Positions 9,562-18,906 of a DNA stretch of 64,000 nucleotides are shown here, piece after piece (the stretch's first letter is position 1; each line of letters opens with the position of its first letter). This DNA is from Wolbachia pipientis. GTDB lineage: Bacteria; Pseudomonadota; Alphaproteobacteria; Rickettsiales; Anaplasmataceae. The notes under the pieces were generated by a model. That model ran no database searches. It saw only the letters and a program-made list of their open reading frames with translations, and had not been told where the DNA came from. A program made the translations under genes and the position numbers. Where the stretch lies: positions 1 through 64,000 of the forward strand of contig NZ_JAUCRB010000002.1 in assembly GCF_030373985.1 (NCBI RefSeq), written 5' to 3'.

Positions 9562-9728
9562 CGTTTACTTTACCGTCATATTAATAATCATTACTTACTC
9601 ACCTCCTATGCAGATGATAGAATGCAAGCAAGTCAATAAAAAAATACAATTTACACTCCTCTACATCAACATCACCCTCTTTTGCTATTAGACTTCTTAT
9701 TTTATCTCGCTACTCTGCTAAACAGGAT

Positions 9729-10985
9729 TCAATGAGAGTCCCATTTTACAGTGCTTAAATCTATTCCTTCTTGTACCATTTCCCAAAGTGGGCTCATCTC
9801 TCTTAGCCGCCCAACATTTTTAGCAACAAGATCTGCTGCATATAAAACTTCATCTTTAGTTGTAAATCTACCAAGCCCAAACCTAATTGATGAGTGCTCA
9901 AGGTCGTGGCCATTGTTTAGTGAACGTATGACATAAGAAGGTTCAAGAGACGCAGATGTGCACGCAGAACCAGAACTTACCGCTAAATCCTTGATTGCCA
10001 TAATGAGAGATTCACCTTCAACATAAGGAAAACTTAAATTCAGGTTGCCAGGAATTCTATTTTCATAATCACCATTCAAAACAACATCAGGCAATGCTTC
10101 TTTTATCTTGTTATACAAAATATCTCTCAGTTCTTCCAATCTGGTTGCTTCTGTGTTCATTTCTTCTTTAGCAATACGTGCCGCTTCACCAAAACCAACT
10201 GCAAGAGGAGTTGGAACTGTACCAGAGCGTATACCTCTCTCCTGTCCACCACCATTAATCAATGGTGTCAGCCTAACATGAGGACTCTTTCTACGAACAT
10301 ACAATGCTCCTATCCCCATAGGTCCATAAATTTTGTGGCTAGAAAAGCTCATAAGATCAATTCCCATTCCATTTACGTCTATTGGAACTTTTCCAAAGCT
10401 TTGAGCAGCATCTGTGTGGAAAAATATATTATGCTCCCTACATATTGCACTAATTTCTTTTACAGGTTGAATTACTCCAATTTCATTATTTGCCATCATC
10501 ACTGAAACCAGAATTGTTTCATCAGTAATGGCCGCCTCAAGCTTTGACAAATCTATAATCCCATTTTGCTTAACAGGTAAATATGTAACTTTAAAGCCTT
10601 CATTTTCCAGGTGCCGACAAGAATCCAAGACGCACTTATGCTCCGTGCAAACTGTTATTATATGATCTCCTTTATTTTTATAAAAGTGAGCAACGCCCTT
10701 GATCGCCATGTTGTTTGACTCAGTTGCACCTGAGGTAAAGATAATGTCTTTGCTATCCGCGTTTACCAGACCAGCAATGTGTTTCCTTGCTTTTTCCACT
10801 GCTTCTTCAGCAGCCCAACCAAATGAATGGCTACGAGAGTGTGCATTGCCAAACTCACCAAAATAAGGTATCATTACCTCTAAAACGCGAGGATCTACCT
10901 TAGTAGTAGATTGATAATCAAGAAATATTGGCAATTTTACTTTAACACTACGCTCTCTCTCACCTCTCACATTCATAATTAACAC
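9729..10985 (-). CDS. iscS: Cysteine desulfurase IscS
   Basis: IscS is the PLP enzyme that takes sulfur from cysteine for Fe-S cluster assembly and tRNA thiolation. It shows [14 protein letters not shown], the PLP-binding [12 protein letters not shown] with [12 protein letters not shown] (the Lys forming the Schiff base), and the mobile-loop cysteine in [16 protein letters not shown], the longer IscS-type loop. The C-terminal tail [15 protein letters not shown] is typical of genuine IscS. The first dozen residues before [12 protein letters not shown] are not conserved, so Met4 or a later start may be used. A paralogue lies at 11691-12863 on the same strand. No iscU, iscR or hscA is adjacent. 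Confidence 0.95.
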   Translation of the reverse strand: MLIMNVRGERERSVKVKLPIFLDYQSTTKVDPRVLEVMIPYFGEFGNAHSRSHSFGWAAEEAVEKARKHIAGLVNADSKDIIFTSGATESNNMAIKGVAHFYKNKGDHIITVCTEHKCVLDSCRHLENEGFKVTYLPVKQNGIIDLSKLEAAITDETILVSVMMANNEIGVIQPVKEISAICREHNIFFHTDAAQSFGKVPIDVNGMGIDLMSFSSHKIYGPMGIGALYVRRKSPHVRLTPLINGGGQERGIRSGTVPTPLAVGFGEAARIAKEEMNTEATRLEELRDILYNKIKEALPDVVLNGDYENRIPGNLNLSFPYVEGESLIMAIKDLAVSSGSACTSASLEPSYVIRSLNNGHDLEHSSIRFGLGRFTTKDEVLYAADLVAKNVGRLREMSPLWEMVQEGIDLSTVKWDSH

Positions 10986-11690
10986 AAAGATAAGGTCTAC
11001 AGCTGCTTAATAGCACTAAAACTTAATTGTTTCAAGATATAATCTTGCTTCAAGTACAAAATCTAACTGTTGCACCAGAGGGATGACAATGCGCTGGTTC
11101 ACTCTATAATGGTGTCAACCCCTATGATGTCATCCAAGTAATGTGATGCTGGAATCTAACACCTCTTTATAACGGTGTTAGCCCCTTCCTTATCATCCCG
11201 CGCGCCCAGACACTGGGATACAGTTTTTTATGCAATCTAATCAAAGATATTTGTTTAGCACAAAACAGCTACTTTTATGCTTAACAGTTCAATGCGCTTA
11301 CTTACAGTCAAATTTCTGGATGCCAGTGTCAGCTACTTGCATGACACCTTTCTTAAACTGCAACTAATCTAAACATTAAGAAGTTTACCAAATGAAAAAA
11401 AAGGTAGAAGAGACCTCGAGTAGCAAGTTTTGACCCTCTAATACTTTAAATTAGCACTGTAACAATTTGCTGACGCTTAATTTAAGCGCGATTTGGCTGA
11501 ATGTAGAAAAAATTTAAAAGACATGTAGCCCCAATAATTTGATATAACCCACAAAAAAATACCTGTGTTTTTTACTGAATTTTGTCATTGGACTTGCAGG
11601 TCAAAAACAAGTTTTGACTCAGAAATACCCTTGATCCCATAAAGATCAAGTTATTAAAGCTTGTCAAGCAACTTTTTTCGTTCCTACTTT
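10986..11690. other. Repeat-rich gap between the two desulfurase genes
   Basis: No gene is seen in these 705 bp. From about 11090 to 11345 there are several short palindromic-repeat fragments ('gtcatccaagtaa', 'gatgctggaatc', 'acactgggata', 'gtgtcagctacttg'). From about 11322 to 11680 lies one copy of the dispersed ~330-bp repeat. Confidence 0.65.
11322..11680 (+). repeat. Dispersed ~330-bp repeat, copy A
   Basis: It is alignable over its whole length with 36275-36632 (same strand) and with the reverse complement of 24397-24712. Shared blocks in order include 'agctacttgcatgacac', 'tagcaagttttgaccctc', 'taatactttaaatt', 'ctgacgctta', 'aaaagacatgtagcccca', 'ttttgtcattg' and 'gtcaaaaacaagttttga'. 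There is no transposase frame and no clear terminal inverted repeat or target duplication. It may be a small non-autonomous element or a degraded mobile sequence. Confidence 0.75.
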
Positions 11691-12863
11691 TCAAGCACTT
11701 GGATGACGCCACATATCCAAGGTGTTCTTCTTGTAGATATTACACCAACAATTCACTATTTTTTTTATATCCCGCGGCTTAATTTCTGGACCTATACTGA
11801 TCCTAATTGAACACTCTGCTTGTTCTCTTGTTGCTCCCATTGCAAGCAAAACATGAGAAGGCTCAACCTTTCCAGAAGAGCATGCAGAACCATTGCTAAC
11901 CGCAATGTTATTTAGGTCAAAGTGCATGAGTTGCACATCATTCTTTACTCCTGGCATACAAATGAGACTCGTGTTTGGCAGTCTTTTAGAGTCTTTACTA
12001 AAGATTTTTACATCACTGGCAAGATTCAATAGCTCACACTCCAATTGATCACGTAGACCCTTTATTTCATCTGCCTTTGATAGAAGATCTGGAATATCTT
12101 GCAATGCAGCAGAAAGGCCTGCAATTGCAACAACATTTTCCGTACCACCACGCAATCCTTTTTCTTGTCCACCACCTATTATCATAGGTTCTATCACAAG
12201 GTTTTTATTGAATATTAAAACTCCACTGCCCACTATACCGCCAAATTTGTGAGCGGATAAAGTGAGTAAATCTACTCCTAAATCCTTCATGTTAACTTTA
12301 ATTTTTCCAACACTCTGAGCAGCGTCAGTGTGAAAGACTGCCCCGAATTTATGCGCTATTTCAGCTATTTCCTTAATAGGCTGAATAACCCCAATCTCGT
12401 TATTAGCCATCATAACTGAAACTACTACTTCATTACCCTTAAGCTCGCTTAGAATCTTTTTCAGCTCCAAAAGATCAACAACACCTTCCTGATTAACGGG
12501 TATTATGTGTGGATTACACGCAGAATTTAGAATTGAAGGATGCTCTATAGCTGAAATTACATGTTGAAAGCCTTTCATCCCTCTCATAACAAGATTATTT
12601 GCTTCAGTTGCACCAGACGTAAAAACTATTTCTTTATCGCCTGGCACACCAATAATACCATATATGCTATCTCTTGCATCCTGAAGAATCTTTCTTGCTT
12701 CTTGTCCCTTTCTATGTAATGACGAAGGATTCAGAACTTGTTTTGATAAGACCTCAAGTATACTCTTTTTCACACTATCACTAACTGGAGAAGTTGCATT
12801 ATAGTCAGCATATACATAATCACTATCTTCTAAAGAAAATGGACTTAATGGTTTATCTATCAT
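11691..12863 (-). CDS. Second cysteine desulfurase (NifS/IscS family)
   Basis: This 390-aa class V aminotransferase is a paralogue of the 9729-10985 gene. It has VFTSGATEANNLVMRG, HTDAAQSVGKI with LSAHKFGGIVGSG (PLP Lys) and the active loop SNGSACSSGKVEPSHVL. It begins at once with YADYNATSPVSDSVK and lacks the IscS-specific C-terminal tail, placing it nearer the NifS-like type. Its likely role is sulfur supply for Fe-S clusters or tRNA modification; the specific acceptor cannot be told. The two genes are on the same strand but separated by a 705-bp repeat region. Confidence 0.92.
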   Translation of the reverse strand: MIDKPLSPFSLEDSDYVYADYNATSPVSDSVKKSILEVLSKQVLNPSSLHRKGQEARKILQDARDSIYGIIGVPGDKEIVFTSGATEANNLVMRGMKGFQHVISAIEHPSILNSACNPHIIPVNQEGVVDLLELKKILSELKGNEVVVSVMMANNEIGVIQPIKEIAEIAHKFGAVFHTDAAQSVGKIKVNMKDLGVDLLTLSAHKFGGIVGSGVLIFNKNLVIEPMIIGGGQEKGLRGGTENVVAIAGLSAALQDIPDLLSKADEIKGLRDQLECELLNLASDVKIFSKDSKRLPNTSLICMPGVKNDVQLMHFDLNNIAVSNGSACSSGKVEPSHVLLAMGATREQAECSIRISIGPEIKPRDIKKIVNCWCNIYKKNTLDMWRHPSA

Positions 12864-13016
12864 TCAATTAGGAACACTCTTTACTATTCACTATAACAGC
12901 CATATATATTAGCTTTAACACGGCAAAAAGCTTATTGCAACAACAGTAAAATTAATACATAATTAATATATATATAATTTACATATCTGTTAAATAGGTT
13001 TTTATTAGGAGCAACA

Positions 13017-13715
13017 GTGGTAGAAGTTTTCTTAAATAACGCAGCAAAAAAGATAGAAGGTGAATATCACCAAAGCAAGGAAGCCAATGCACCAGTTGTG
13101 CTAATTTTACACCACCACCCTCAATATGGCGGCAACATGGATAGTAAAATAATACATGGTATATACACATCTTTTATCGGCAACAATTTTTCTGCATTGA
13201 AAATTAACTTTCGCGGTGTGGGAAAATCCACTGGAACTTTTGATAAGGGCATAGGAGAATTAACTGACGCTGCAGTAGCTATTGATTGGCTCCAAGAGCA
13301 TAATCCTAGTAACGTTCCAATTTGGGTTGTTGGTTTTTCCTTTGGAGCATGGGTAGCTATGCAACTGACAATGCGACGTCCTGAGATAGTAGGTTTTATT
13401 GCTCTTTCTCTGCCAGCAACAAAGTACGATTTCTCTTTTCTTTCTCCCTGTCCAGTTCCTGGGCTCATAATACAAAGCAGTAATGATACAATCTCAGAAG
13501 AAAGAGATGTAACAGAACTAGCAGAAAGGCTGATGAACTCAGTAAAGAGTGATTATATGGAATATCATATAATAGACGATACTAATCACTTTTTAAGAGA
13601 TAAAGAAGAGAAGGTGGTGCAAATCATAGACGACTATATAAAACTGCGCTTGAATAATGTAGCTATTTCTTCCCAAAAGGTCAAAAAAGAGGTAATAGTA
13701 AAAGAATATGCTTAA
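13017..13715 (+). CDS. Alpha/beta hydrolase (COG2945-type)
   Basis: This 232-aa cytoplasmic alpha/beta-hydrolase starts at a GTG preceded by a 'ttagga' ribosome binding site. Motifs are LILHHHPQYGGNMDSKI (oxyanion region), NFRGVGKSTGTFDKG, the nucleophile elbow VVGFSFGAWVAMQL (GFSFG, Ser nucleophile) and the late DDTNHFL with the catalytic His. This pattern is that of small predicted hydrolases in Alphaproteobacteria whose substrate is unknown. It is followed 18 bp later by a small lipoprotein gene, so the two may be co-transcribed. Confidence 0.88.
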   Translation: MVEVFLNNAAKKIEGEYHQSKEANAPVVLILHHHPQYGGNMDSKIIHGIYTSFIGNNFSALKINFRGVGKSTGTFDKGIGELTDAAVAIDWLQEHNPSNVPIWVVGFSFGAWVAMQLTMRRPEIVGFIALSLPATKYDFSFLSPCPVPGLIIQSSNDTISEERDVTELAERLMNSVKSDYMEYHIIDDTNHFLRDKEEKVVQIIDDYIKLRLNNVAISSQKVKKEVIVKEYA

Positions 13716-13733
13716 CCAGAGGAAGGTTTTATC

Positions 13734-13910
13734 ATGTTTAAGAAATTACTACTATGCGCTTTAGCTGCACTTGCACTACAAGGAGGGGGTTGTTTTAGCA
13801 AGCCACGCAAGTTAAAAAGTCCGTGTATAAGAAGCAATGAAAGCACTTCGTGCGAGCTATACCCTGTTAATGATCACTGGCTGGGCAAGTACAAAGTAGT
13901 AACTCAATAG
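13734..13910 (+). CDS. Small lipoprotein, possibly VirB7-like
   Basis: This 58-codon gene has a lipoprotein signal peptide: MFKKLLLCALAALALQ followed by GGGC, with Cys20 as the likely lipidated residue (the Gly-rich lipobox is slightly unusual). The mature peptide is about 39 aa, with two further cysteines (SPCIRSNESTSC) and the C-terminal motif YPVNDHWLGKYKV. The size, the lipid anchor and a Pro-x-Asn-x-x-Trp motif near the C-terminus resemble VirB7/TraN-type lipoproteins of type IV secretion systems. That identification is inference; no other T4SS gene lies in the window. A ribosome binding site (gagg) precedes the ATG. Confidence 0.7.
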   Translation: MFKKLLLCALAALALQGGGCFSKPRKLKSPCIRSNESTSCELYPVNDHWLGKYKVVTQ

Positions 13911-13934
13911 ATTCTAGTTCTATACTGTATTTAT

Positions 13935-14609
13935 TCACAATTTTACTAGCAACCCATCCTTCAACTGTAAGGTACAGTCTGCCTTTTCTGCAAGAAGATG
14001 ATTGTGTGTTACTATAAGCATAGAGCTGTCATTTTCCTTTACATATGAATGTAACAGTAAAAACACATTCAAAGAGTTTGTCGGATCCAAATTGCCCGTT
14101 GGTTCATCTGCAAGTAAAAGTCTTGGAGAATTTACAATGCTTCTTGCAATTGCAACTCTTTGCCTCTCCCCACCAGAAATTTCAGATATCATACTGCTTG
14201 CTTTGTTTTCCATACCAAACTTTTCTAATATCGTTTGAGCACTTCTTATCGCCTCAGTTTTGCTTTTTCCTGCAATAAGCTGAGGAAGCATAATATTCTC
14301 TAATATCGATAATTCTTGTAGTAAATAATGAAATTGATAAACAAAACTAAGAAAACTTCTTCTTATATGAGTTTTGTACTTATTGCTTGCTTTTGTACAA
14401 TTTACCCCATCTATTGTTACTGTACCTAAAGTTGGCTTATCTAACAAGCCTGCTATTTGCAATATAGTTGTTTTCCCTGACCCCGAACTGCCAATTAATG
14501 CAACTACTTGCCCTTTTGCAATCCTTAGATTGATATCTTTTACAACAGCAGAACCTTTTCCGAAGCTCTTACCTACAGAAGTTAGCTCTAGTGCTAAATC
14601 ATTACTCAT
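13935..14609 (-). CDS. lolD: Lipoprotein-releasing ABC transporter ATPase LolD
   Basis: This 224-aa ABC ATPase powers the LolCDE complex, which frees outer-membrane lipoproteins from the inner membrane. Walker A is IGSSGSGKTTILQ, the LolD-typical Q-loop is SFVYQFHYLLQELSILEN, the signature is EISGGERQRVAIARS, and Walker B is LLLADEPTGNLDP. The NxLLQELS region fits the MacB/LolD subfamily. No LolC/E permease is adjacent. It ends 24 bp from the convergent small lipoprotein gene. Confidence 0.9.
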   Translation of the reverse strand: MSNDLALELTSVGKSFGKGSAVVKDINLRIAKGQVVALIGSSGSGKTTILQIAGLLDKPTLGTVTIDGVNCTKASNKYKTHIRRSFLSFVYQFHYLLQELSILENIMLPQLIAGKSKTEAIRSAQTILEKFGMENKASSMISEISGGERQRVAIARSIVNSPRLLLADEPTGNLDPTNSLNVFLLLHSYVKENDSSMLIVTHNHLLAEKADCTLQLKDGLLVKL

Positions 14610-14648
14610 GATTAAAAGACTCAGAAGGTATCTAAATACTGGTAATAA

Positions 14649-15101
14649 TTAAACTGAGAAACTTTTACCACATCCACACTGAGACTTAGCAAGAGCATTT
14701 TTTATTTGAAAACCAGAACCGCTCAGATTTTCTGCATAATCTATAACTGAGTTATTTAAAAACTTCGCTGAACAATTATCAACCATCAATACAGGATTTC
14801 CATTTTCGTCATTAATTATTATATCTTTACTTTTTCCGTTAAAACTAGAGTGTCCTCTATAGTCTTCGCTTTCTTCATAATCATCATCCTCATCATCAAA
14901 TTCATCATCATAGTCATCATCATCGCTCATAGATGGGTTCTTACTTACCTGATCCATAAGAAAATTGTACTTGAAGCCAGAACATCCACCACCTGAAACT
15001 GCAACTCGTAAAACAGAACCCTTATTTCCTTCCTGCCCTACAAGAGAGTGGATCTTCTCTAACGCATTGTTAGTTAAGCTAATATTGTAATTTGTTGACA
15101 T
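14649..15101 (-). CDS. erpA: Iron-sulfur cluster insertion protein (ErpA/IscA) with acidic insertion
   Basis: This A-type Fe-S carrier has its three ligand cysteines: one in VSGGGCSGFKYNF and two in the C-terminal SQCGCGKSFSV. The family is usually about 105-120 aa, but this protein has 150 aa. The excess is an Asp/Glu/Tyr-rich block of about 35 residues (starting DDDDYDDEFDDEDD) between the first Cys strand and the DIIINDENGNPVLMVD strand, exactly where the fold has a surface loop. It lies between lolD (same strand, 39 bp) and dgt (divergent). It probably receives clusters made with the desulfurases upstream. Confidence 0.92.
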   Translation of the reverse strand: MSTNYNISLTNNALEKIHSLVGQEGNKGSVLRVAVSGGGCSGFKYNFLMDQVSKNPSMSDDDDYDDEFDDEDDDYEESEDYRGHSSFNGKSKDIIINDENGNPVLMVDNCSAKFLNNSVIDYAENLSGSGFQIKNALAKSQCGCGKSFSV

Positions 15102-15147
15102 AACAACTACCGTTCATTATTGTTAACTTATTATAGTAGCATTTTAC

Positions 15148-16347
15148 ATGTCAAACAATAATTTTCTATTAAGTTATGCATGCTTTCCAAACAAAACAAG
15201 AGGAAGATATTTTAAAGAGCCAGAAGATGGAAATCGTAGCTGTTTTCAGCGTGATAGGGATCGCATTATTCACTCTAATGCGTTTAGGAAACTGGGGTAT
15301 AAAACACAAGTTTTTATCAATTACGAGCATGACTACTATCGCACTCGGCTTACTCACAGCCTTGAAGTTGCACAAATTGCAAGATCTATTGCACGCAGGC
15401 TCGGCTTAGATGAGGATATTACTGAATGCATAGCACTTGCACATGATCTTGGTCATCCCCCATTTGGTCATACAGGCGAAAACGCTCTAAAGAAATCAGT
15501 TCAAGATTTGAATCTTGATAACGAGAAGTACGAGTTTGACCATAACGTTCAGGCTATAAGGATTTTAACCCATCTTGAGCAAAAGCATGACGACTTTGAT
15601 GGTATGAATCTAAGCTGGGAAGTGGTTGAAGGAGTTGCAAAGCATAACGGCCCTTTGCTTGGTCGAAATGCAGTATCTCACACAAATAATCAGCTACTGC
15701 TAGAATATAATAAAAAATATGATCTAAAGCTCGAAGAATTCTCAAGCATTGAAGCACAAGTTGCTTCAATTGCCGATGATATTGCCTATAGTGTTCACGA
15801 TCTTGATGATGCACTGAGAGCGAATTTAATAATCATTGAAGACTTGCTCGATGTTCCCTTAATTGGAAAAACATTTAAAGACGTGAAAAGCGGACATTTA
15901 AAATTACCCCAGAGCAAACTTATACATGAATCACTGAGTAGAACCATAGGAATTATGATAGGTGATGTCGTTTCTCAAACGAAAAAAAATATCAAAGATC
16001 ACAAAATAAAAAGTGTGGAAGACGTAAGAAGTCTAAACAAAATGTTAGTCACACTCTCACCAGAAATTGCAAATGCTACAGAAGAAATGAAAAAATTTAA
16101 CATGGAAAAAATATATAGAAGCTATAAACTTAATAGAACGATGAACAAAGCAAAACGTATAGTAGAGGAGCTTTTTCAATGTTTTTATGAGAACCCAGGG
16201 TTATTGCCAACAGAGTGGAACAAGCTCGCTTATGAATTCCAGCGCTCAGTAGTAATATGCGATTATATCTCGGGTATGACAGATAGATTTGCTATACACG
16301 AGCACAGAAGAATTTTTGATACCTCATACGAAATGACTTCTTTCTAA
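15148..16347 (+). CDS. dgt: dGTP triphosphohydrolase-like HD protein
   Basis: This 399-aa HD-domain protein belongs to the Dgt family, which removes triphosphate from dGTP and other dNTPs. It shows DRDRIIHSNAFRKLGYKTQV, the metal-binding HSLEVAQIARSIA with ALAHDLGHPPFGHTGE (the HD dyad), and the later ADDIAYSVHDLDDAL. The length fits the family's shorter type. It overlaps the ribD start by 1 bp (the A of the taatg junction), so translation is likely coupled. The erpA-type gene is divergent. Confidence 0.94.
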   Translation: MSNNNFLLSYACFPNKTRGRYFKEPEDGNRSCFQRDRDRIIHSNAFRKLGYKTQVFINYEHDYYRTRLTHSLEVAQIARSIARRLGLDEDITECIALAHDLGHPPFGHTGENALKKSVQDLNLDNEKYEFDHNVQAIRILTHLEQKHDDFDGMNLSWEVVEGVAKHNGPLLGRNAVSHTNNQLLLEYNKKYDLKLEEFSSIEAQVASIADDIAYSVHDLDDALRANLIIIEDLLDVPLIGKTFKDVKSGHLKLPQSKLIHESLSRTIGIMIGDVVSQTKKNIKDHKIKSVEDVRSLNKMLVTLSPEIANATEEMKKFNMEKIYRSYKLNRTMNKAKRIVEELFQCFYENPGLLPTEWNKLAYEFQRSVVICDYISGMTDRFAIHEHRRIFDTSYEMTSF

Positions 16348-17426
16348 TGACTGATGATCATTTCATGTCAATTGCATTAAAGCTTGCAGAAAAAAGTCTC
16401 GGGAGTGTTGCACCAAACCCTGCTGTTGGATGTGTCATTGCAAAAGATGGTATAGTAATCGTTGAGGGCTATACAGGAATCGGTGGGCGCCCACACGCAG
16501 AAGTAGTCACTTTGCAAAGTGCTAAAGATTCAATTCATGGTGCAACCATGTACGTTACTCTCGAGCCATGTTGTCATCATGGAGTTACAGAACCTTGTAC
16601 TGTAGAAATCATAAGATCTGGCATAAAAAGAGTAGTAATAGCCGCAATTGACCCTGATAAAAGAGTTTCAGGTGGAGGCATTAAAGCTCTAAAAGAAGCA
16701 GGTATTGAAGTGAAACAAGGGATTATGCAAGAGGAAGCAGAAAAACTAAATATCGGCTTTTTCACCACTCAGAAACTCCATAGACCATTTATAGCCTGTA
16801 AAATCGCAGCAACTCTTGATGGAAAAATCTCAACATTTACAGGCGATAGCAAATGGATCACAGGCGAACAAACTAGAAATTGGGTACACGAGCTCAGAGC
16901 AACATATGACGCAATCATGATTGGCAGCAACACCCTCGTTAACGACGATCCACTCTTAACTTGCAGATTACTAGAATTTGAAAACAGATCGCCAATAAGG
17001 CTAATTATTGATAGCCAAGGAAAATTGAAGGAAGAGCACAATATTGCAAAGACTGCAGACAAAGTAACAACTTGGGTAATCACAAATAAAGAATTAGGGA
17101 GGAAAATAAAAAATATTCACTACTTAGTAGTTAATTCAAACGATGCAGGCAAAATATACTTAAAAGACATGGCATCAAAACTTGTTTCAGAAATCGGTAT
17201 AACAAGGTTATTAGTTGAAGGTGGAGGAGTATTAATCACAGAGCTATTAAAGCATAATTTAATCGACAGATTGATAATCTGTCGCAGTGGTAAAATCCTA
17301 GGTAATGACGCTGTTCCTTTTGTAATAAACTTAGGAATTCAATCTATCAACAGCTGCTACCAATTCAAGAAAGCAGAGATAGTAGACTTTGATGAGGATA
17401 TAATTGAGGTGTGGGATAGATTATAG
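16347..17426 (+). CDS. ribD: Bifunctional riboflavin biosynthesis protein RibD
   Basis: RibD carries out the deaminase and reductase steps of riboflavin synthesis. The N-terminal cytidine-deaminase-like domain has the zinc motif HAEVVTL...TLEPCCHHGVTEPC. The C-terminal reductase domain (from about residue 145) has RPFIACKIAATLDGKIS, SKWITGEQTRNWVH and LLVEGGGVLITELL. Both domains are intact and the 359-aa length is normal. Riboflavin supply has been proposed as a benefit of some Wolbachia to insects, which is established background rather than shown here. Confidence 0.96.
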   Translation: MTDDHFMSIALKLAEKSLGSVAPNPAVGCVIAKDGIVIVEGYTGIGGRPHAEVVTLQSAKDSIHGATMYVTLEPCCHHGVTEPCTVEIIRSGIKRVVIAAIDPDKRVSGGGIKALKEAGIEVKQGIMQEEAEKLNIGFFTTQKLHRPFIACKIAATLDGKISTFTGDSKWITGEQTRNWVHELRATYDAIMIGSNTLVNDDPLLTCRLLEFENRSPIRLIIDSQGKLKEEHNIAKTADKVTTWVITNKELGRKIKNIHYLVVNSNDAGKIYLKDMASKLVSEIGITRLLVEGGGVLITELLKHNLIDRLIICRSGKILGNDAVPFVINLGIQSINSCYQFKKAEIVDFDEDIIEVWDRL

Positions 17427-17587
17427 TAGCCTTTATACTCTTGAATGAAAGAGAAAAGAAAGAGATAGACTCTCTACCTCATGTACAACTTAACTTAGGC
17501 TGTTGGTTCTTAAAACATTACTTCTTTAGACAATCAAGTAACTTCAGGCTTTCTACAACACCCGTAGAGTTCGCTCTTACAATTCCA

Positions 17588-17848
17588 CTAGAAGGTAATT
17601 GCACCTGACTCACCTTTATCATCTTTTTCTCCTTTCTCCCTTTTAGTAATATACATTTGCTTATATGAACAATAAGCTAGTGTAGCAAAATATAGAGCTG
17701 CAATAAATAGAGCTGCAATTCCAATAGGATTAGTAACTGCACTAATAAGCGCCAAAGACTCAGGTATAGCAATTACATTAGTAGCAATTAATATTATTGT
17801 TATTGCTGCCACCAAAGATGCAAGTGCAACCGTACCTTCAATACTCAT
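17588..17848 (-). CDS. Small membrane protein, unknown
   Basis: The 86-aa product has two hydrophobic segments (about residues 5-28 and 35-60) separated by a short loop, and a charged C-terminal tail rich in Lys and Glu (KREKGEKDDKGE). It resembles other two-helix small proteins of unknown function in this group. It stands alone next to a long repeat-bearing gap. A real gene is likely from the strong hydrophobic pattern, but no family is recognised. Confidence 0.55.
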   Translation of the reverse strand: MSIEGTVALASLVAAITIILIATNVIAIPESLALISAVTNPIGIAALFIAALYFATLAYCSYKQMYITKREKGEKDDKGESGAITF

Positions 17849-18243
17849 TTTCGTTATGTGTGCAGTATTTCTTCACTTCCATATGCTTGTATTCATAATA
17901 ACCCCCATTTAATGGGATTAATAATAAATCTAGTATTTACATATATTAACATACGTAACCAAGTTATTTTTTTATAAGCACAATTTTGAGCTGAAAGCCT
18001 GCTTTATAAATTGTAACCAACTATACGCAGTTCGCTGAACTTTAATAAATCAACAGCTGCTCAGGCAAGTTAAAAAAGATTTTTGGAATTACGGCCTGAT
18101 CCACAACAGTATGAACAGTTATGATTTGAAAACAGAAAGAACGTACTAAAAACTACTTGACAAACCTCACCTGCCCCTTTATCACCGTGTTAAAGCTATT
18201 TTATTTAACTTCCCCAGCCTGTACAAATTAAAACGACAAGAAA

Positions 18244-18605
18244 ACTTGTATTTGGCGTGCTATTGTTTAATTTTTTGTACTATGTGCACCGTATGTCTTT
18301 ATAAAATTTCTAGGTTTTGATCAGTACAAGCTGAAACGCGCTTATAAAGCGTTCAAGACATCACCCAACGTCAAATTTTAAAATAAAGAGTTAATAACTA
18401 GCTACTGCGGGTTTTCTTTATCTTTTTTTCTGCTTGGTAAATCTCTAAGCATTAAAGCTAAGGTTAGTTGCAGTTTAAAAGCAGCTAAATTGCAGCGCTT
18501 AAGACTTAAAAAACGCCAATACTGAAAATAGACAGCAACTAGGGTTTCTTTTGCCTTTTCTTTCATTTAGTAAATTTCTTAAATATCTACCGCTAAAGCG
18601 ACTCA
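18244..18605 (-). repeat. Dispersed repeat, second family copy 2 plus head fragment
   Basis: Read on the minus strand, 18475 to 18244 aligns with 320-522 through the same ordered blocks ('accaagcagaaaaaaag', 'cagtagc', 'cgtttcagctt', 'aaaacctagaaat', 'aagacat', 'aaaaaattaaac'). From 18605 to about 18480 a further fragment resembles the head of the ~330-bp repeat ('aagaaatttactaaatg'). The tandem arrangement suggests repeated insertion at one site. The alignment is by eye. Confidence 0.5.
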
Positions 18606-18654
18606 TGAACTTGGCAGGGAGGTGTCATCTAAGCAGCTGATACTGATTCCTTTA

Positions 18655-18780
18655 TGACGGTGTCATCCAGCGCGTAACGCTGGGATGATACTATAGGAGC
18701 GCTGGAATGAAACCGTCCTTTTCCCTGGATCTCAGTGTCACACTACTTGGATCACACTCTCTCGGCAGGCACAAGTTGCA
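18655..18780. repeat. Cluster of short palindromic elements
   Basis: The cluster contains 'gtcatccagcgcgtaacgctgggatga', a near-perfect hairpin around 'ccagcg...cgctgg', then 'gcgctggaatga' and 'ggatctcagtgtcacactacttggat'. These are the same words seen inside ispDF and the GltD-like gene. They fit the palindromic elements described for Rickettsia and Wolbachia. Confidence 0.65.
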
Positions 18781-18906
18781 ATGCTTATATAGTTATGAGA
18801 CTTACCCAGGAAGTTTTCGGTCAAAATGTTTCCAACGATTGTCTAAAGTATAAGAAACTAATAAATAATACTCTTGATAAATACTAACGAGCCCTGCAAA
18901 CATGAC

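Larger units (their letters stand above)
17849..18906. other. 1-kb non-coding gap with inverted repeats and palindromes
   Basis: No gene is seen in 1058 bp. About 18244-18475 and 18480-18605 are minus-strand copies or fragments of the dispersed repeats. About 18655-18780 is a cluster of short palindromic repeats. The rest (17849-18240) is AT-rich with nothing recognised. Confidence 0.6.

Noticed and set aside
14002-14278. Plus-strand frames opposite lolD
   Set aside because: These are shadows of the lolD coding sequence, whose Walker and signature motifs are on the minus strand.
14860-14935. Acidic block in the Fe-S carrier as another palindromic element
   Set aside because: Its DNA is a simple tca/atc-rich repeat and contains none of the 'ccagcg...cgctgg' or 'gtcatccaagtag' words.
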